64,000 nt of DNA. It comes from Triplophysa rosa (lineage: Eukaryota; Chordata; Actinopteri; Cypriniformes; Nemacheilidae). This document shows positions 1-11,799 of the stretch, one piece after another (position 1 is the first letter of the stretch; every line of letters starts with the position of its first letter). The notes under the pieces were generated by a model. The model had not been told where the DNA came from, did no database searches, and saw only the letters and a list, made by a program, of their open reading frames with translations. The position numbers and the translations under genes are program-made. The stretch lies in the NCBI RefSeq assembly GCF_024868665.1, contig NC_079910.1:14694902-14758901 (forward strand), in the 5' to 3' direction.

Positions 1-590
1 AACTTTAATGGTTTAGTCGATTTAACTTGGGTTGATCAAATAAATCAGTTAAATCCAATAAATGATTCAAATAGAGTCAACTTAATGATTTAATCAACAC
101 AAGATGAATCGACTGAACCAACTTAAAATAAGTCAGTTGAAACCATTGATTGATTCAACTTGAGTCACTTAAATGATTTATCGTTGACCAAATGATTCAA
201 AAGTTTAGAGTTGGCTGTATGATTCAACTTGAGGTAAATGAATGATTAAATTGATTAAACTTCAGCTAAAAACCATTTGAACCATTTAGTTGACTCGAGT
301 CGACTGAATGATTCAACTGAAGTCAACCAAATGGTTCAGTCGATTTCACTTAAATCGACAAAAAAATTAACCGATTCAACTTGAGTAAACTAAGTGGTTC
401 AACTGATTCAACTTGAGTGAACATAAATGGTTCAGTTGATTCAACTTGGGTTAATTAAATCATGTAGCTCACTCAAGTTGAATCATTCAATGGATTTAAC
501 TGATTTATGTTGGGTCTACTAAATGTTTCAAAAGTTCGAGACGGCTGTATGATTTAACTGAATGGTTCAACTAAATGATTCTTTGATCTT
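1..590. repeat. Degenerate tandem repeat (minisatellite-like)
   Basis: The stretch is built from imperfect, often inverted variants of a short motif (TGATTCAACTTGAGT, AAATGATTCAACT, AATGGTTCAGTTGATT) repeated tens of times at irregular spacing. No splice sites or coding frame of note. It lies in a baz2a intron, upstream of the first exon visible here. Confidence 0.75.
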
Positions 591-875
591 GGGGCAGTCA
601 TGGCCTAATGGTTAGAGAGTTGGACTCGTGACCAGAAGGTTGCCGGTTCGATTCTCAGGCCGGCGGGTAACGACTGATGTGCCCTTGAGCAAGGCACCTT
701 ACCCTATACTTACCGGGCACTGCAGTGATATCTGCCCACTGCTCCGGGTGTATGTGTGTTTACGACTTGCTGTGCGTGTGTTCACTACTCTCTGCATGGG
801 TTAAATGCAGAGGTCACATTTCAGGTATGGGTCACCATACCTGACAAATAGGTCACTTTCACTTCACTTTCACTT
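591..875 (+). mobile_element. tRNA-derived SINE
   Basis: A tRNA-like head contains a full A box (TGGCCTAATGG) and B box (GTTCGATTC) at the spacing of a tRNA gene. A teleost SINE body follows (TGAGCAAGGCACCTTACC, then CCACTGCTCCGGGTGT, then GGTTAAATGCAGAG), ending in CACTTTCACTT repeats. The body pattern fits fish V-SINE-type elements; the family name is my inference. It ends only about 28 bp before the acceptor of the baz2a exon at 904. Confidence 0.8.
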
Positions 876-903
876 AAGCACAACATCTCTGTTTCCCTCA
901 TAG

Positions 904-3900
904 ATTGAGAGTCCTAATAATTGCAGTGTTGCAGAACTTGAGCGTCAGATTGATAAACTGACCAAGGTATGTTTCTCCCAAATCTTCATTTGAAACCGAA
1001 TCTGTGGCATGTGCTGCTTAAACTGTAATTACACATGACAATATTTAATTTTTCTCAGCGTCAGGAGTTTTTCCGCAAGAAGCTATTCCAGTCATCTCAT
1101 TCCATGCGGGCAGTGTCTCTCGGGCAGGATCGGTACCGCCGCAGGTATTTGCTGCTGCCTTATATGGGATGTTTGATCGTGGAAGGAGCTGAGGATATTT
1201 TGGGTGTGTATCCTGTATTATTTATTCCACCTTTTTTACTTCCATCATTCTTTGCTTTCTGTGATCTTTTACTTGAAGTTTTTTTCTTTGACTTTCTACA
1301 TTAACATACAATTATTTATTTGTATGCAGCCTCGGGTGATGTTTTGGTCAGCGATGAACCCATCTCTCCGGTGAAGAAAGAAGTCGGGTCTCCAGTAAAA
1401 GCGGAGGTTAAAGTTGAGCCTCCTCTTTGTCCTGTTCTCAGTACACCTCAGACATCACTTCCGTGTTCTCCTCCAGCATCCCAGCTTTCCCCATCAGACG
1501 TGGATCTTCTGCCTGGTCAAGCATCCCTCATGAGCAGCCCACGAGGACGTGGCCGTCCACGGAAGATCAAACCCGAAGTTGAGCTCCACCTCCGAACAGC
1601 TAAAAACCGTCGTCGTCGCCGTAGCAGCAGATCCGGAGGTGAAGACTTGGGCCTTAACTCCTCCATTCAGGATCTCGCACAGCCCGCCTTCCAGGCCTTT
1701 GTCGACCAACCACAGGACCCAGCGGCCAATAGTGCACCAGTCACAGCATCTGGAGCTGGGCAAGGTGACGACAACAGCCAGCCGGAGGACAGTATTAGAG
1801 AGCAGGCAGAGAAAGCAGGCCAGTGGTTCAATCTGTTGCCTAAGGAGCCATGTGATGAGACTTCTCTCTCCCAACCGTGTGAAAACAACTTGACGACTCC
1901 ATCAGCCCCTGCTGAAGACACTCCAGCCCCCCTCGATTCTGCTGAACCTCCACCTCAGCCTCTGTCAACACAGGTCAGTACCTTGAATCCGAATGACACA
2001 TTTTCCCACTGAATGAAAGCTAAGGGTGATTCAGAAAGTGGCTAGATTTGTCACTATACGTTTATTCTTAACAAAAGTCTCTAAGGGGGTTGGAAAAGTC
2101 ATTAAATATAGTGACAAAGTTTTAACAACAGTGTTTTTGCGTGTCCCTGCGTGTGTTGACTGTCAATAGAAGACAATTTGCCTGAACAACGTCGTATATG
2201 AGAAATATAAAAGATTTTCGGTTCGTTTTGAAACCATGTCAGTACAAATTAGACTATGGCGAACTGCTGGTATAATATATTGACACGATATATCACAATA
2301 CCAAAAACTGCAAGATGTAAAGCCATCGTGGAAAAATTAAGAGAACATTCAAACATTTTTGTTTAATCATTTCTAGATGTATTTAACTAAATCAAACCTC
2401 AGTAGTGACAGTCATCCAACAGCAATGTGAAAGACTGACAGAGTGAAAACTATGAATAAAATCCAGGTTATCGCATAAAAAAACGATTTTTGACCTTTTC
2501 TTAGTATACAAATATTACTGTAAAAAAATAGAGCGCATCTTTTCTGTTATTTTGACCTGTTTCTCCAGTTTTCATTTTCTGCAAATAAATGCAAATAGAC
2601 ACAATAGAAATAATGCAAATAGAAACAATCTTTTTACTTGAAATTTGAGAGAAATATTATTAGTAGTTCACAGAATGAAACAAAAATTATAAATTTACCT
2701 ATAGACATACCTATAAATAAAAAGGTGATTTTAAAATGATCTCTCTATGTTTTTCTGTGGCTGTTTAATCCTGTTGGTGTGACTGCTTTATTTATTTTGT
2801 ACTTTTTACTGCTTTAAAAAATATTCAAGGGATCTTGAATTTCAATCAAGAAGGATCTTGATCCTTTCATTTCAAGGGATCCCAATGGCAATCAATCTGG
2901 CAAAATAATATTATAATAAAGCTATAGGTAAAGGTGCAGTTTGTAACAATTTTGCAGTAAAATATCCAAAAACCACTAGGCCAGTGTTATATGTGACCCT
3001 GGATCACAAAACCAGTCTTAAGTAGCACGGGAACATTTTTAGTAAAAGACAAAAATACATTGTGTGGGTCAAAATTATCGATTTTTCTTTTATGCCAAAA
3101 ATCATTAGGGTATTAAGTAAAGATCATGTTCCATGAAGATATTTTGTAAATTTCCTGCCTTAAATATATAAAAACTTTATTCTTGTGAGTGGATGGTCTG
3201 CCACAGTGCCCCTGATTAACAACTTCAAAGGCAATTTTCTCAATATTTTGATTTATTTGCACTCTCAGATTCCTGAGTTTTAAACGGTTGTATCTCAGCC
3301 AGATATTATATCCTATTCTAACAACTCATATATCTATAGAAAGTTTATTTATTCAGCTTTCAGATTATGTAAAAATCTCAATTTCGAAAAACTGACCCAT
3401 AAGACTGGTTTTGTTGTCCAGGGTCACATATATTTTGTTCAGCTGAGTACTTACAATATCTCAAATGTTTCCAACTACTTCGCCATTCTAAACAGTGACA
3501 CGGGGCTGTGCAGTCGCCTGTCAATGGCGTCATAACTGCGTTCCCCTTTGTTTACCGCCTTTACTGACGTAGAAACCGCATGACAACAGTGTCGTGGACA
3601 AATGCGGAAGTAGCGTCTAGCCTCTAGCAAGCCACTAGCTTGTTTCGAACAGTCACTTATTTATGGACCACAATTATTCGCAACAATTATAAAACTTTAC
3701 CTCATCCGCTAACATGATTTCTCGTTCCCGTCTGATTGATGGCCATCAGCGGTGGAGTTGAAGACAACAGATCCCATCATTCCACGCTCCTTCACAGCGT
3801 CATCAAGCTACGCCATTGTTGTTGTTTTGATTTTGCGCCCTCTAGCGGCAGATTTTACAAACTGTAGCTTTAATTTTTCATAGGGGTATCAACACAAATA

Positions 3901-6900
3901 TTGTAGTCATTGTTGTCAATTGATTTAATGTCAGCTTTTATTCTGACATATCTTTTGTTATTGACTACTGTTCTAATTTTTAACAAATAAATGCAGAACT
4001 CATTTATGTTCAAATGAAATGAATAATGTGCATTTAAGTGTGCATTGACACATATTTTAATTGCATTTATGATTTAAACTTGATCAAAATGGTGATAGAC
4101 AGGAAGAAATCTTGGATAGTAACATTAGAATGCATGTGGATTATATAAATGTATAAGAAATGTCAAACCATTTTCGATACAATATTCTTATTCGGATGGC
4201 TTCTCTCCGTCACAGTTGCAGACGGCAGTTCCTCCTCCTCAGGTTTGCTCCACTCCAGCTCCCAGGGCCGGGAGGAGGCGCAGAAGGGGCAGCGGCCCGT
4301 CACGGGTACACTCTCGGTCCAGCATCGCAAAGAGGCGGGGCAGACCACCATCCAATCTCTTCCAGGACGTTGAGCAGAAGTATTTCACTCAGCTGGTGGT
4401 GAAGCCTATTCCATTAGGTGAGTGCCATAGTAGAGTCACACAATCTCTACAAAAACGTTTTTTCAAAATTGTATTTTTCTTTTATTGTTTCGTTGTATTT
4501 TGATATAAGCTAAACGCCTTTGTGTTCTGCAGAGATGGTGAAGGGCTGGTGGTGGATCAGAGAACCAGAAGAGCTTACAGCCATCCTCAGCGCCCTCCAC
4601 CCACGAGGTATTCGTGAGAAGGTTCTTCACAAACACCTCACCAAACACATGGAGTATCTTGCTGAGGTCTGCACGCGATCCGTGACTGGTGAGGGACAGC
4701 GACAGTGACAGTAGTCAGTGTGTGTGTCTTTAGTGCAGATTTATTGCATTCCTCATGTTTTGCTTCTTAGATCCCATCTTCGAGATGACGGTGGTGGAGG
4801 TTGACGCACTGTTGGAGGCGTCTAAACAGAAGTGGAATGAGCAGGATAGAGCCCTGCAGATAGACATCAGTGTTCTGCAGTGGGTGGAAGACTTGGAGCT
4901 GAGGGTAGTAGGTGCGGATCTACAGCTCAAGGTAAGAAATGCATGAGACAGATCTGAGGAAAACGTTTAGGTTAAAGTTTTAACCTAACATTAAAACTTA
5001 GACAACTGCTACAACATGAGGACAGTGTAGTAACATAAGAATGATGTAAACATTGATAACCACAAGGTGGTGCTATTGCTGTTTTAGTTTGACAGCTACA
5101 GAGATCCATATAGTACAAACACACTCACTAATAGTCTAACTACACTCAGTAATGATACAGACTTCATCTTTAGTAGTGTAGATTTTTCAAAATTAGTTAT
5201 TTTTTTTGCCAGTGGTGTGAAAAAGCTATGCCACTGTTTTTGTCTGTGTTGACTAGTCTCACAAATTTTAGAAAAGTGCTCTGATAAAACTTGTATTGAG
5301 AAGTTTGATTTGTTTCAATCATAGTGTTTGTGTAGAGATTTAAGAAGCTATTCATCTTTTCATCGTATGAATACTTAAGGGATATTTCACCCAAAAATGA
5401 CAGTTCTGTCATCATTTACTCATACTCTTGTCATTCCAAACATGTATGATTGTCTTTCTTCTGCAGAACACAAAAGAAGATATTTTGAGGAATGTTGATA
5501 ACCATTGATAGTCAATGGGTACCACCGTTTTGTTTGGTTACCAACATTCTTCAAAATATCATCTTTTGTGTTCTGCTGAAGAAAGTCTTTCTTCTGCAGT
5601 CGTCTTTCTTCCTGTTTGTTCGGAATAAAAAGAGGATGAACAGAATTTTCATTTTTGGGTGAACTATCAGTTTAAGTGTTCCAGCATGGCTTTTTTGAAT
5701 TTGTTTCTTTTACATGCATTTGTTTGTAGTAACTTTACGAAAATTAACCATGGATAAATTATAGTAACCATAGTTTTGGTTTTTATTTTTGGGAAAACCT
5801 CAAATTTACTATGGTCTCGCTATAGTAACCAAAGTTCAACAGTGATATTTGTTCTTTTACTGTGGTCATACAAATAGTAATAAATCATCAAACAGGTTAT
5901 TTTATATAATAAAACTATGGTTAATTTTCCCAAGGGTAACAACATGAATATTGCATTCATCAGTGTCAGTCAATTCATTTTATATTTATTTTTTTAATGG
6001 TCTTAGCATATTTTTTGTTGTTAAATTCTGCTTTTACTTCAAATAATTAAATACCATACTAACTAGTTTTGGAAAGTAATGAATAATACACATTTACAAA
6101 AATTAGTCACCAATTACATTCAGTAGTGCTATTATACATTTGTAATATAAGAAACTCTTTTTCTTAAGGGTAGCTTAACTCATTGACCTTGTTCAAATAA
6201 GAATTTGGCAAGATTGAAAGTAGCTTCCCCAGCACTGCTCTCCATATCACCATGTCCACATTATTTCTAGATGGGCACTCCCAACATGGAGAGTGAAACA
6301 GAGACTGGACAGGAATCTTCAAGTTCTCAGTTTCAGGTAGCTCACACACTCTAGTGCACATTAATAATACTAAATATAAACTACAAGAATTACAAGTGAC
6401 GTAAAAACAATAATTAATGACTAAAATCACTTTTGTTTGAAACAGAAAATTGCAGGTTACTTTGCGTATTTAAGTCAAATGACATCAAACTTACATTTCC
6501 ATTACGTTCCCATATTACTTTCAAAATGTACATATCGTTGCTGTCGGGCGGAATCCTCGTATCTCCAAAACCATTTTTTTTCAGGAAGTTAAAAAAACTG
6601 CATATTTTTTGAGTTATTAAACATTGTATCGTTAAAGTTGGTATTATACCTTATATTGTTATCATATACTGTTGTGGGCCAACATTAACACAACATTTCC
6701 CCAAAACCATGTTTAATCGGAGATACAAGGTTTATAACTTGGGAGATACGAGATACGAGATTACGCTGTCATTGATAAGAATGGTACGGACACAGACTTC
6801 GCTGCTGCCAGCAGTGTTCATCAAAGTCTGCGGTCGCGTTGAGCCTTTTGACAAGAGACGAGGCTTTAAGAGCTAATGAAAGCTAATGATTGTGGTTACA

Positions 6901-9900
6901 TACATCTTCCTAAACTCTATTTTAAACGTTAGAGCTATGAGTGATGCAATACCAAAATAAAACGTTAAACAGGCTGTCTAATATAGGCGGAAATTAATCT
7001 GCACGCAAATGAAGTCGGCGGTCGCGTTGAGCCTCTTGACAAGAGAAAAGGCTTCAATTGTTAACCAAAGCTAACGACTGTGTTTGCATACATCTTCGTA
7101 AACTCTATTTTAAAGGTTTAAGAACTATAAGTGATGTAATACAAAAAACGATGAGCTGACTAGGCTGTCTAATAGGTGGAAATTAGCCGAATCTGCTCGC
7201 AAACTTACCTTCGTGGCTCACGGACTTCCTTCTGCACCGAAGCATTACAGCTATCGATTTTTAACAAAACAGACCTACTCAAATGTATCTAACCTAACTA
7301 TTTTCACTCATATTGTCTAAAAAACTTTGAATCAGGAGATGTAATGCCGAGAAGCTCCCGCGGAGTGAAGAAGAGTTGGAGTTACGAGACTTCACAGACA
7401 GTTGAAGTGTCCAATGGAGTTAAGAGATTTGCTCTCAAGCTATTTTCAACACTTTAGATTGGTTAATAATTTGTAAAAATAACAGACCCACGTGGGGACT
7501 GACCAATAGCATCGATTTGTGAAAAAATATGAAATTGACCAAATTTGGACATAGGAGGTATGACACCGACGATATGCTCCTTCTCGAAACATGAAGTCAG
7601 GTTACGTAAAAATTGTTTATTTATATATGTAGAAATATTTCATATTTCTATCACAACAGACAAAAGACTATGAATTTAACGCAGCGCTATTGTAATACCA
7701 TTATGCAAAGCAGGTGTAGTATAAATAATTATTCATCACTTTTTGTCAGCAATTTTTTCACATTCTTTTATGCTTGCTTGTTTATCATTTGCCGTTCGCC
7801 CTCCATTGATTTTTCTCCTATGAGTTTTTCTCTGTATCCTGCTTGACTGATGCCTCTTGTCCTTTCAGATCTTCACCCCTCCTGAACCGGACTCCACGCG
7901 GGAGGACCTGCAGTATTACGAACACGAGGTGGACCCCAGGGACGACTGGATGGTCAGGACTAAAAAGGATTGGTCTGATCTTCTGCGAGTTCCCAACAAC
8001 CCCCTGGACCAGGCTGTTTTCCGATTGACTAACCTGGAGCGCAACATTGAGCGGCGGTATTTAAAGGAGCCGCTGTGGAATCTGGCAGAGGTGATCCGTC
8101 TTGCTCCCCTGACCCCTCCACCGGGAGGCGAGGAAGTACCCTTAGATGCTGTTAGGTGGGTCTTTATTAGGAAGTGATTCTTCCAAATGTAGTCCCAGTG
8201 AGTCTAAGTTTCAGTTTATCATGGACCAGGCTTGGACCATTGCAACAGTTTAGACATCTTTGTGTTTCTAGTTTGGAGAGTGAGATCACGCCAAGGATGA
8301 GGACGTGGCGACAGGCTCTGGATCGGTGCCGCAGCGCGTCTCAGCTCTCTCTCTGTCTGATGCAGCTAGAGAAAGCCGTAGCCTGGGAGAGATCTGTCAT
8401 CAAAGTGGTGAGCACACACATTCAAATATGCCCATTGGGCATATGTTAAAGTCCAAGTAAAGTGACATTGAAGTTTGAATGTGTTCTGAGTTTGTCACAC
8501 AACAGAAAAGTGTGTAGTTAACCACCCATCCAAATTTGAATGGAGAAAAACATTCAAGTAAATAAATAAGTTATCAAAATCTTGGAAAAATAAGCAGGAC
8601 TCTCAAACGCTGGGGGCGTGTCCGCTGTTGGCGCTGAAGCCACGCCCACTCGAATCGCTCAACTTGAGTCCCCAGTAGGCTATATGTGAATTATGTGAAT
8701 ACGTTTTATGGGAGGATTTGAATTCAAACACGCGCGATATTCATCAATAGATCATTCACGAGCTGGTTAAAAAGGTATGCATATTTTGGCGTGCTGTCCG
8801 GGGAGAAGGCTCTGGGCCCGGTATTAGCCCAAACCCAGAGCGCGTTGTGGTTACAAATAGCAGCCGGCAATATTCAAATACAGCATTTGTGCACGGAGGC
8901 AGCTTAGAGAGACAGGCTTCATAGGCAGCGTAACAGAAGTCTATTTGAATTATAAACAGAGAGCGTTTTTGCTATAACCAATCACATATTTAACAACTAC
9001 AATACTAATTTCTCGCTAGAAATGTAATCAAAAGTTATTGAAAGTGAAAATTAAACGTACATTTATACAAAACTATGCTACAACGGGTGTTTCGCTGCCA
9101 TTTTATTCCTTCGAGCTAGAGTCTTCTTGACCAATTATGTTCCTCGCAGAGCATGTGAGCGGAGCTGAGCGGTGAGAATTTCCGCTCCCCGGTCACGTGG
9201 GTGTTCACTTCTACCACTCAGTCGCACCAGACCGCTCCGCTCAATTCCGCTCCCCGCTCACCTACAATTTCATCCCGCTCCACGCTCGCTCAAATTAAAA
9301 ATTCCTCTGCATGCCTAACACCTGCCATTTTCAACCGAAGCACTAACCCCTCGTTTACACCGCATGCATCTGCGGCACGTTACGGCTCCGACGTGGCTAC
9401 CGGAACTTATCGCGGTCATTCTAGTCTATGCTTGTGTGTACACCAGACGTCCCAGAAGTGGCTCTCCACGCCACTTCGCTAAAGATAGGTGCCTAGACAG
9501 AGCGATCGCTCCAGCCTTTGGATAAAAACTCGCTCCGCGCTCTGACTATATTTCGCACAGACAGCTTTGTCTATTTGTAGTGGTTCTCTCTTGAGCTGAT
9601 AAGGTAGATGCTGAGATTGCTGATAGCGAACCAGCCGGGTGGATTATCTGTTATTTGGCATGCGATTGGTTTAGTTGGGCAGAGTGAGAGCCTGAAAGCG
9701 TGTGCGAAAAGCTTACAACCCTGAGCTCATGATTGAGCAGACACCTGATGCTAGGCGCTCTAGTGATAGGGGAGGGGCCATGCATGCTCGGATGCTCCAT
9801 TGTTTCATCGGTCCCCTGTTTAGCCCCGCCCAAAAAATCCTGAAAAGAGAATCTAAAGAGAAACTGTTCAACGGTTTAACTCCACAATTCAGTACTACAT

Positions 9901-11799
9901 ACTTTAGAGTCTTTGTAATGTGTTTCAGCAATACATTTCTAACAACTATAATGTGTTTAGAAACAATTCTCTTTACCCGGAGCTGTCTTTACTGAAAATA
10001 AATTGCCCTGTCATATCTTAAAATATGTCAGTGCCATTGTTTTGTCTCAAGATGCACACCAGTTATGGTTTTATGAAAGGCATTTTAATAAAAGCGACTT
10101 AAATATCCTAATTTAACTAAGGCATAGTAGGGCTGTGCAATTAATCGAAAATTAATTGTAATCGTCAATTTTGGCTTCAACAATTACAAAAACAAAATAA
10201 TCGAGGTAAAACGATTATTGTGCCACATTCCATTTTGCAAGGATCCTCTCTTTTCTCGTGGTATAAATCCACAGCGCACCCCCTTCTTTTACAGTGGTTC
10301 AGCTGTGCTATTTCTTTACATTTATTTTTCAATTGAATTCACAGTTTAAAAGCAAAGTTATTTATTTTCTATGTTGTTTTAAAAGTTAATGAGTAATCGT
10401 GTTAAATAATCGGGATCTCAATATTGGCCAAAATAATCGTGATTATGTTTTTTGTCATAATCGAGCAGCCCTAAGGCATAGTCCTGGCTTAAGCTAAGCC
10501 TTGTCTGTGAAACTGGGCCCAAGTGTTTATCATTTAATGGCATATTTGCGTTTTGAAGTATTATTTTATGCAATTATTGTTATTATTAGAGACGCACCGA
10601 TATATCGGCCAATAATCGGTATCGGTTGATAAAAGCAATTTTTCACATTATTGGCTATCGCTGATAGTTTAAAAACAGCCAATGATCAGAGCCGATATAT
10701 CATGCCAATCAAAAGAGGACAGGAAATGCAATGAATTTGTGCTCTGTATGTGCACAGACGTGTCAGGTGTGTCGTAAAGGTGATGATGACGAATACCTAC
10801 TCTTGTGTGATGGCTGTGATCGTGGCTGTCACATGTTCTGCTTAAGACCAAAGGTCATGCAGGTGCCAGAAGGCGATTGGTTCTGTCCCACCTGCGTTGC
10901 CAAGGTAATGCCATGACTATTTTTTTAAGGTTTAATGTGAAACTAAATCAGGTTTGTGTTTTGCTGCCCATTTCATAAGTTTGTGGTGTGAATGTGATAA
11001 AATCGTAACATTATTTTCCAGCAAACCGGAGATGAGCCACGATCACGTTCAGCGCGTCAGAGGTCAAAGATGCGGAAACGACGTCTTGCGGAGGACAGTT
11101 CAGACGAGGATGACGGCTACAAACGGGGCATGACCACACGGCAAAAGGACAATGCTGCTTCCTCAAGTGGGACAAGCATCTCCCCTTCCAAACGCAGACG
11201 GATGACCACAAGAAACCAGCCTGACCTCACTTACTGCGAGTGAGTCTGAACTCCAGCTATCACGTCTTTCACACTTGGTTTCACATTATAACATCCGTCT
11301 GAAAACCTGAATATTGTGTTTGATGTGCACTAGGATCATTCTGATGGAAATGGAAGCTCACTCGGATTCCTGGCCTTTCCTGGAGCCTGTCAACCCCCGT
11401 CTGGTGCCTGGCTACCGACGCATCATCAAAAGCCCCATGGATTTCCTCACTATGAGGGAAAGACTTCTACAGGGAGGGTAAGAGAGCTTGAGGCTAATAT
11501 AACTATTCATTTGCTACTTTTATTGCTAAGCAGTACAGAAACTACAGCTAATCTCTTTTACCCAAGCTAGTCACAATAATGGATTTGATATCAACTGTAA
11601 ACATTGGCATGGACATTTTTGTTTAATTTTGCGCCGCAGGTATTGCAGCTGTGAGGAGTTTGCCGCTGATGCTCAGCTTGTATTCAGCAACTGCGAGCTT
11701 TTCAACGAGGACACATCAGAGGTCGGCAAGGCCGGCCACTCCATGCGATGCTTCTTCGAGAGCCGCTGGGCGGAGTTTTACGAGAACAAAGACAAATAA
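904..11799 (+). CDS. baz2a: Bromodomain adjacent to zinc finger 2A (TIP5), C-terminal 13 exons
   Basis: Large subunit of the nucleolar remodelling complex NoRC, which works with SNF2H to silence rDNA chromatin. Exons: 904-966, 1059-1203, 1330-1973, 4216-4417, 4533-4688, 4771-4931, 6271-6336, 7869-8155, 8272-8407, 10758-10904, 11022-11239, 11334-11477, 11640-11799 (stop TAA). All have AG/GT borders and matching phases, giving 842 codons plus stop; the 5' exons lie left of the window. Visible parts: a basic segment RAVSLGQDRYRRRY (1059-1203); AT-hook RGRGRPRKIKPE in the long Ser/Pro exon; a second hook KRRGRPPS; a WHIM-type segment KGWWWIREPEEL (4533-4688); a C4HC3 PHD finger (CDGCDRGCHMFC, exon 10758); a bromodomain over the last two exons (WPFLEPVNPRLVPGY, IIKSPMDF, VFSNCELFNED). 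The C-terminal order and wording match vertebrate BAZ2A better than BAZ2B, and mip as a neighbour agrees. Every larger intron carries transposon sequence. Confidence 0.95.
2992..3428. mobile_element. Short TIR DNA transposon, copy 1
   Basis: Starts TGTGACCCTGGATCACAAAA and ends with its near inverse (TTTTGTTGTCCAGGGTCACA), so it has terminal inverted repeats of about 30 bp. 437 bp, no transposase. A second copy at 22899-23325 is very similar over its whole length. Lies in a baz2a intron. Confidence 0.85.
5375..5676. mobile_element. Palindromic MITE (cyprinid dispersed family), full copy
   Basis: Begins TTAAGGGATATTTCACCC and ends GGGTGAACTATCAGTTTAAG, with long inverted arms around the ATCATTTACTCA, GAACACAAAAGAAGATAT core words. 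No coding capacity. The same family recurs near 19.3, 28.7, 35.1, 36.0, 37.9, 41.2, 42.9 and 49.6 kb. In a baz2a intron. Confidence 0.85.
6531..7576. mobile_element. 1-kb TIR element with an internal tandem duplication
   Basis: The left end (CATATCGTTGCTGTCGGG, then CGTATCTCCAAA) and the inverse of the right end (CATATCGTCGGTGTCATACC, then CTATGTCCAAA) match as diverged inverted repeats. Inside, two head-to-tail copies of about 190 bp (near 6823-7012 and 7015-7205) share GCGGTCGCGTTGAGCC and ACATCTTC.TAAACTCTATT. No transposase frame is seen. Fills most of the intron between baz2a exons 6271-6336 and 7869-8155. Confidence 0.6.
8450..9900. repeat. Mosaic of CpG-rich dispersed repeats in a baz2a intron
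   Basis: No exon fits here. Blocks of different character follow each other: GGGGGCGTGTCCGCTG with CACGCCCACTCG near 8610-8655, runs of GCTCCGCTC and CCCGCTC words at 9160-9290, and a GGGGAGGGGCC / AGCCCCGCCC region near 9770-9830. The CpG content stands out from the AT-rich surroundings and suggests relatively recent insertions. The families are not identified. Confidence 0.4.
9990..10523 (-). repeat. Dispersed repeat interrupted by a hAT insertion
   Basis: Read on the minus strand it gives GGCCCAGTTTCACAGACAAG, TTAGCTTAAGCCAGGACTAT, then (after the inserted element 10128-10473) TTAAATTAGGATATTTAAGT and TTTTAAGATATGACAGGG. A related piece of the same family lies at 30955-31115. The outer borders are approximate. 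Confidence 0.55.
10128..10473. mobile_element. hAT-type non-autonomous element with 8-bp target duplication
   Basis: Begins TAGGGCTGTGCAATTAATCG and ends CATAATCGAGCAGCCCTA. It is flanked on both sides by the identical octamer AGGCATAG (10120-10127 and 10474-10481). An 8-bp target duplication and this TIR type are typical of hAT transposons. 346 bp, no transposase. Inserted into an older repeat. Confidence 0.85.
10588..10690. mobile_element. Truncated hAT-like remnant next to the PHD exon
   Basis: GACGCACCGATATATCGGCC and ATAATCGGTATCGGTTGAT resemble the TIR-proximal part of the element at 54941-55611. Only about 100 bp remain, ending about 70 bp before the acceptor of baz2a exon 10758-10904. 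Confidence 0.55.

Noticed and set aside
1..590. CRISPR-like array
   Set aside because: Repeats are degenerate, irregularly spaced and mutually inverted, in a vertebrate intron; no uniform spacers.
1494..1874. 126-codon minus-strand open frame
   Set aside because: It is a shadow of the GC-richer baz2a exon 1330-1973 and resembles no family.
9201..9482. 93-codon open frame in a baz2a intron
   Set aside because: Lies in CpG-rich repeat sequence, no splice-consistent exon and no domain.
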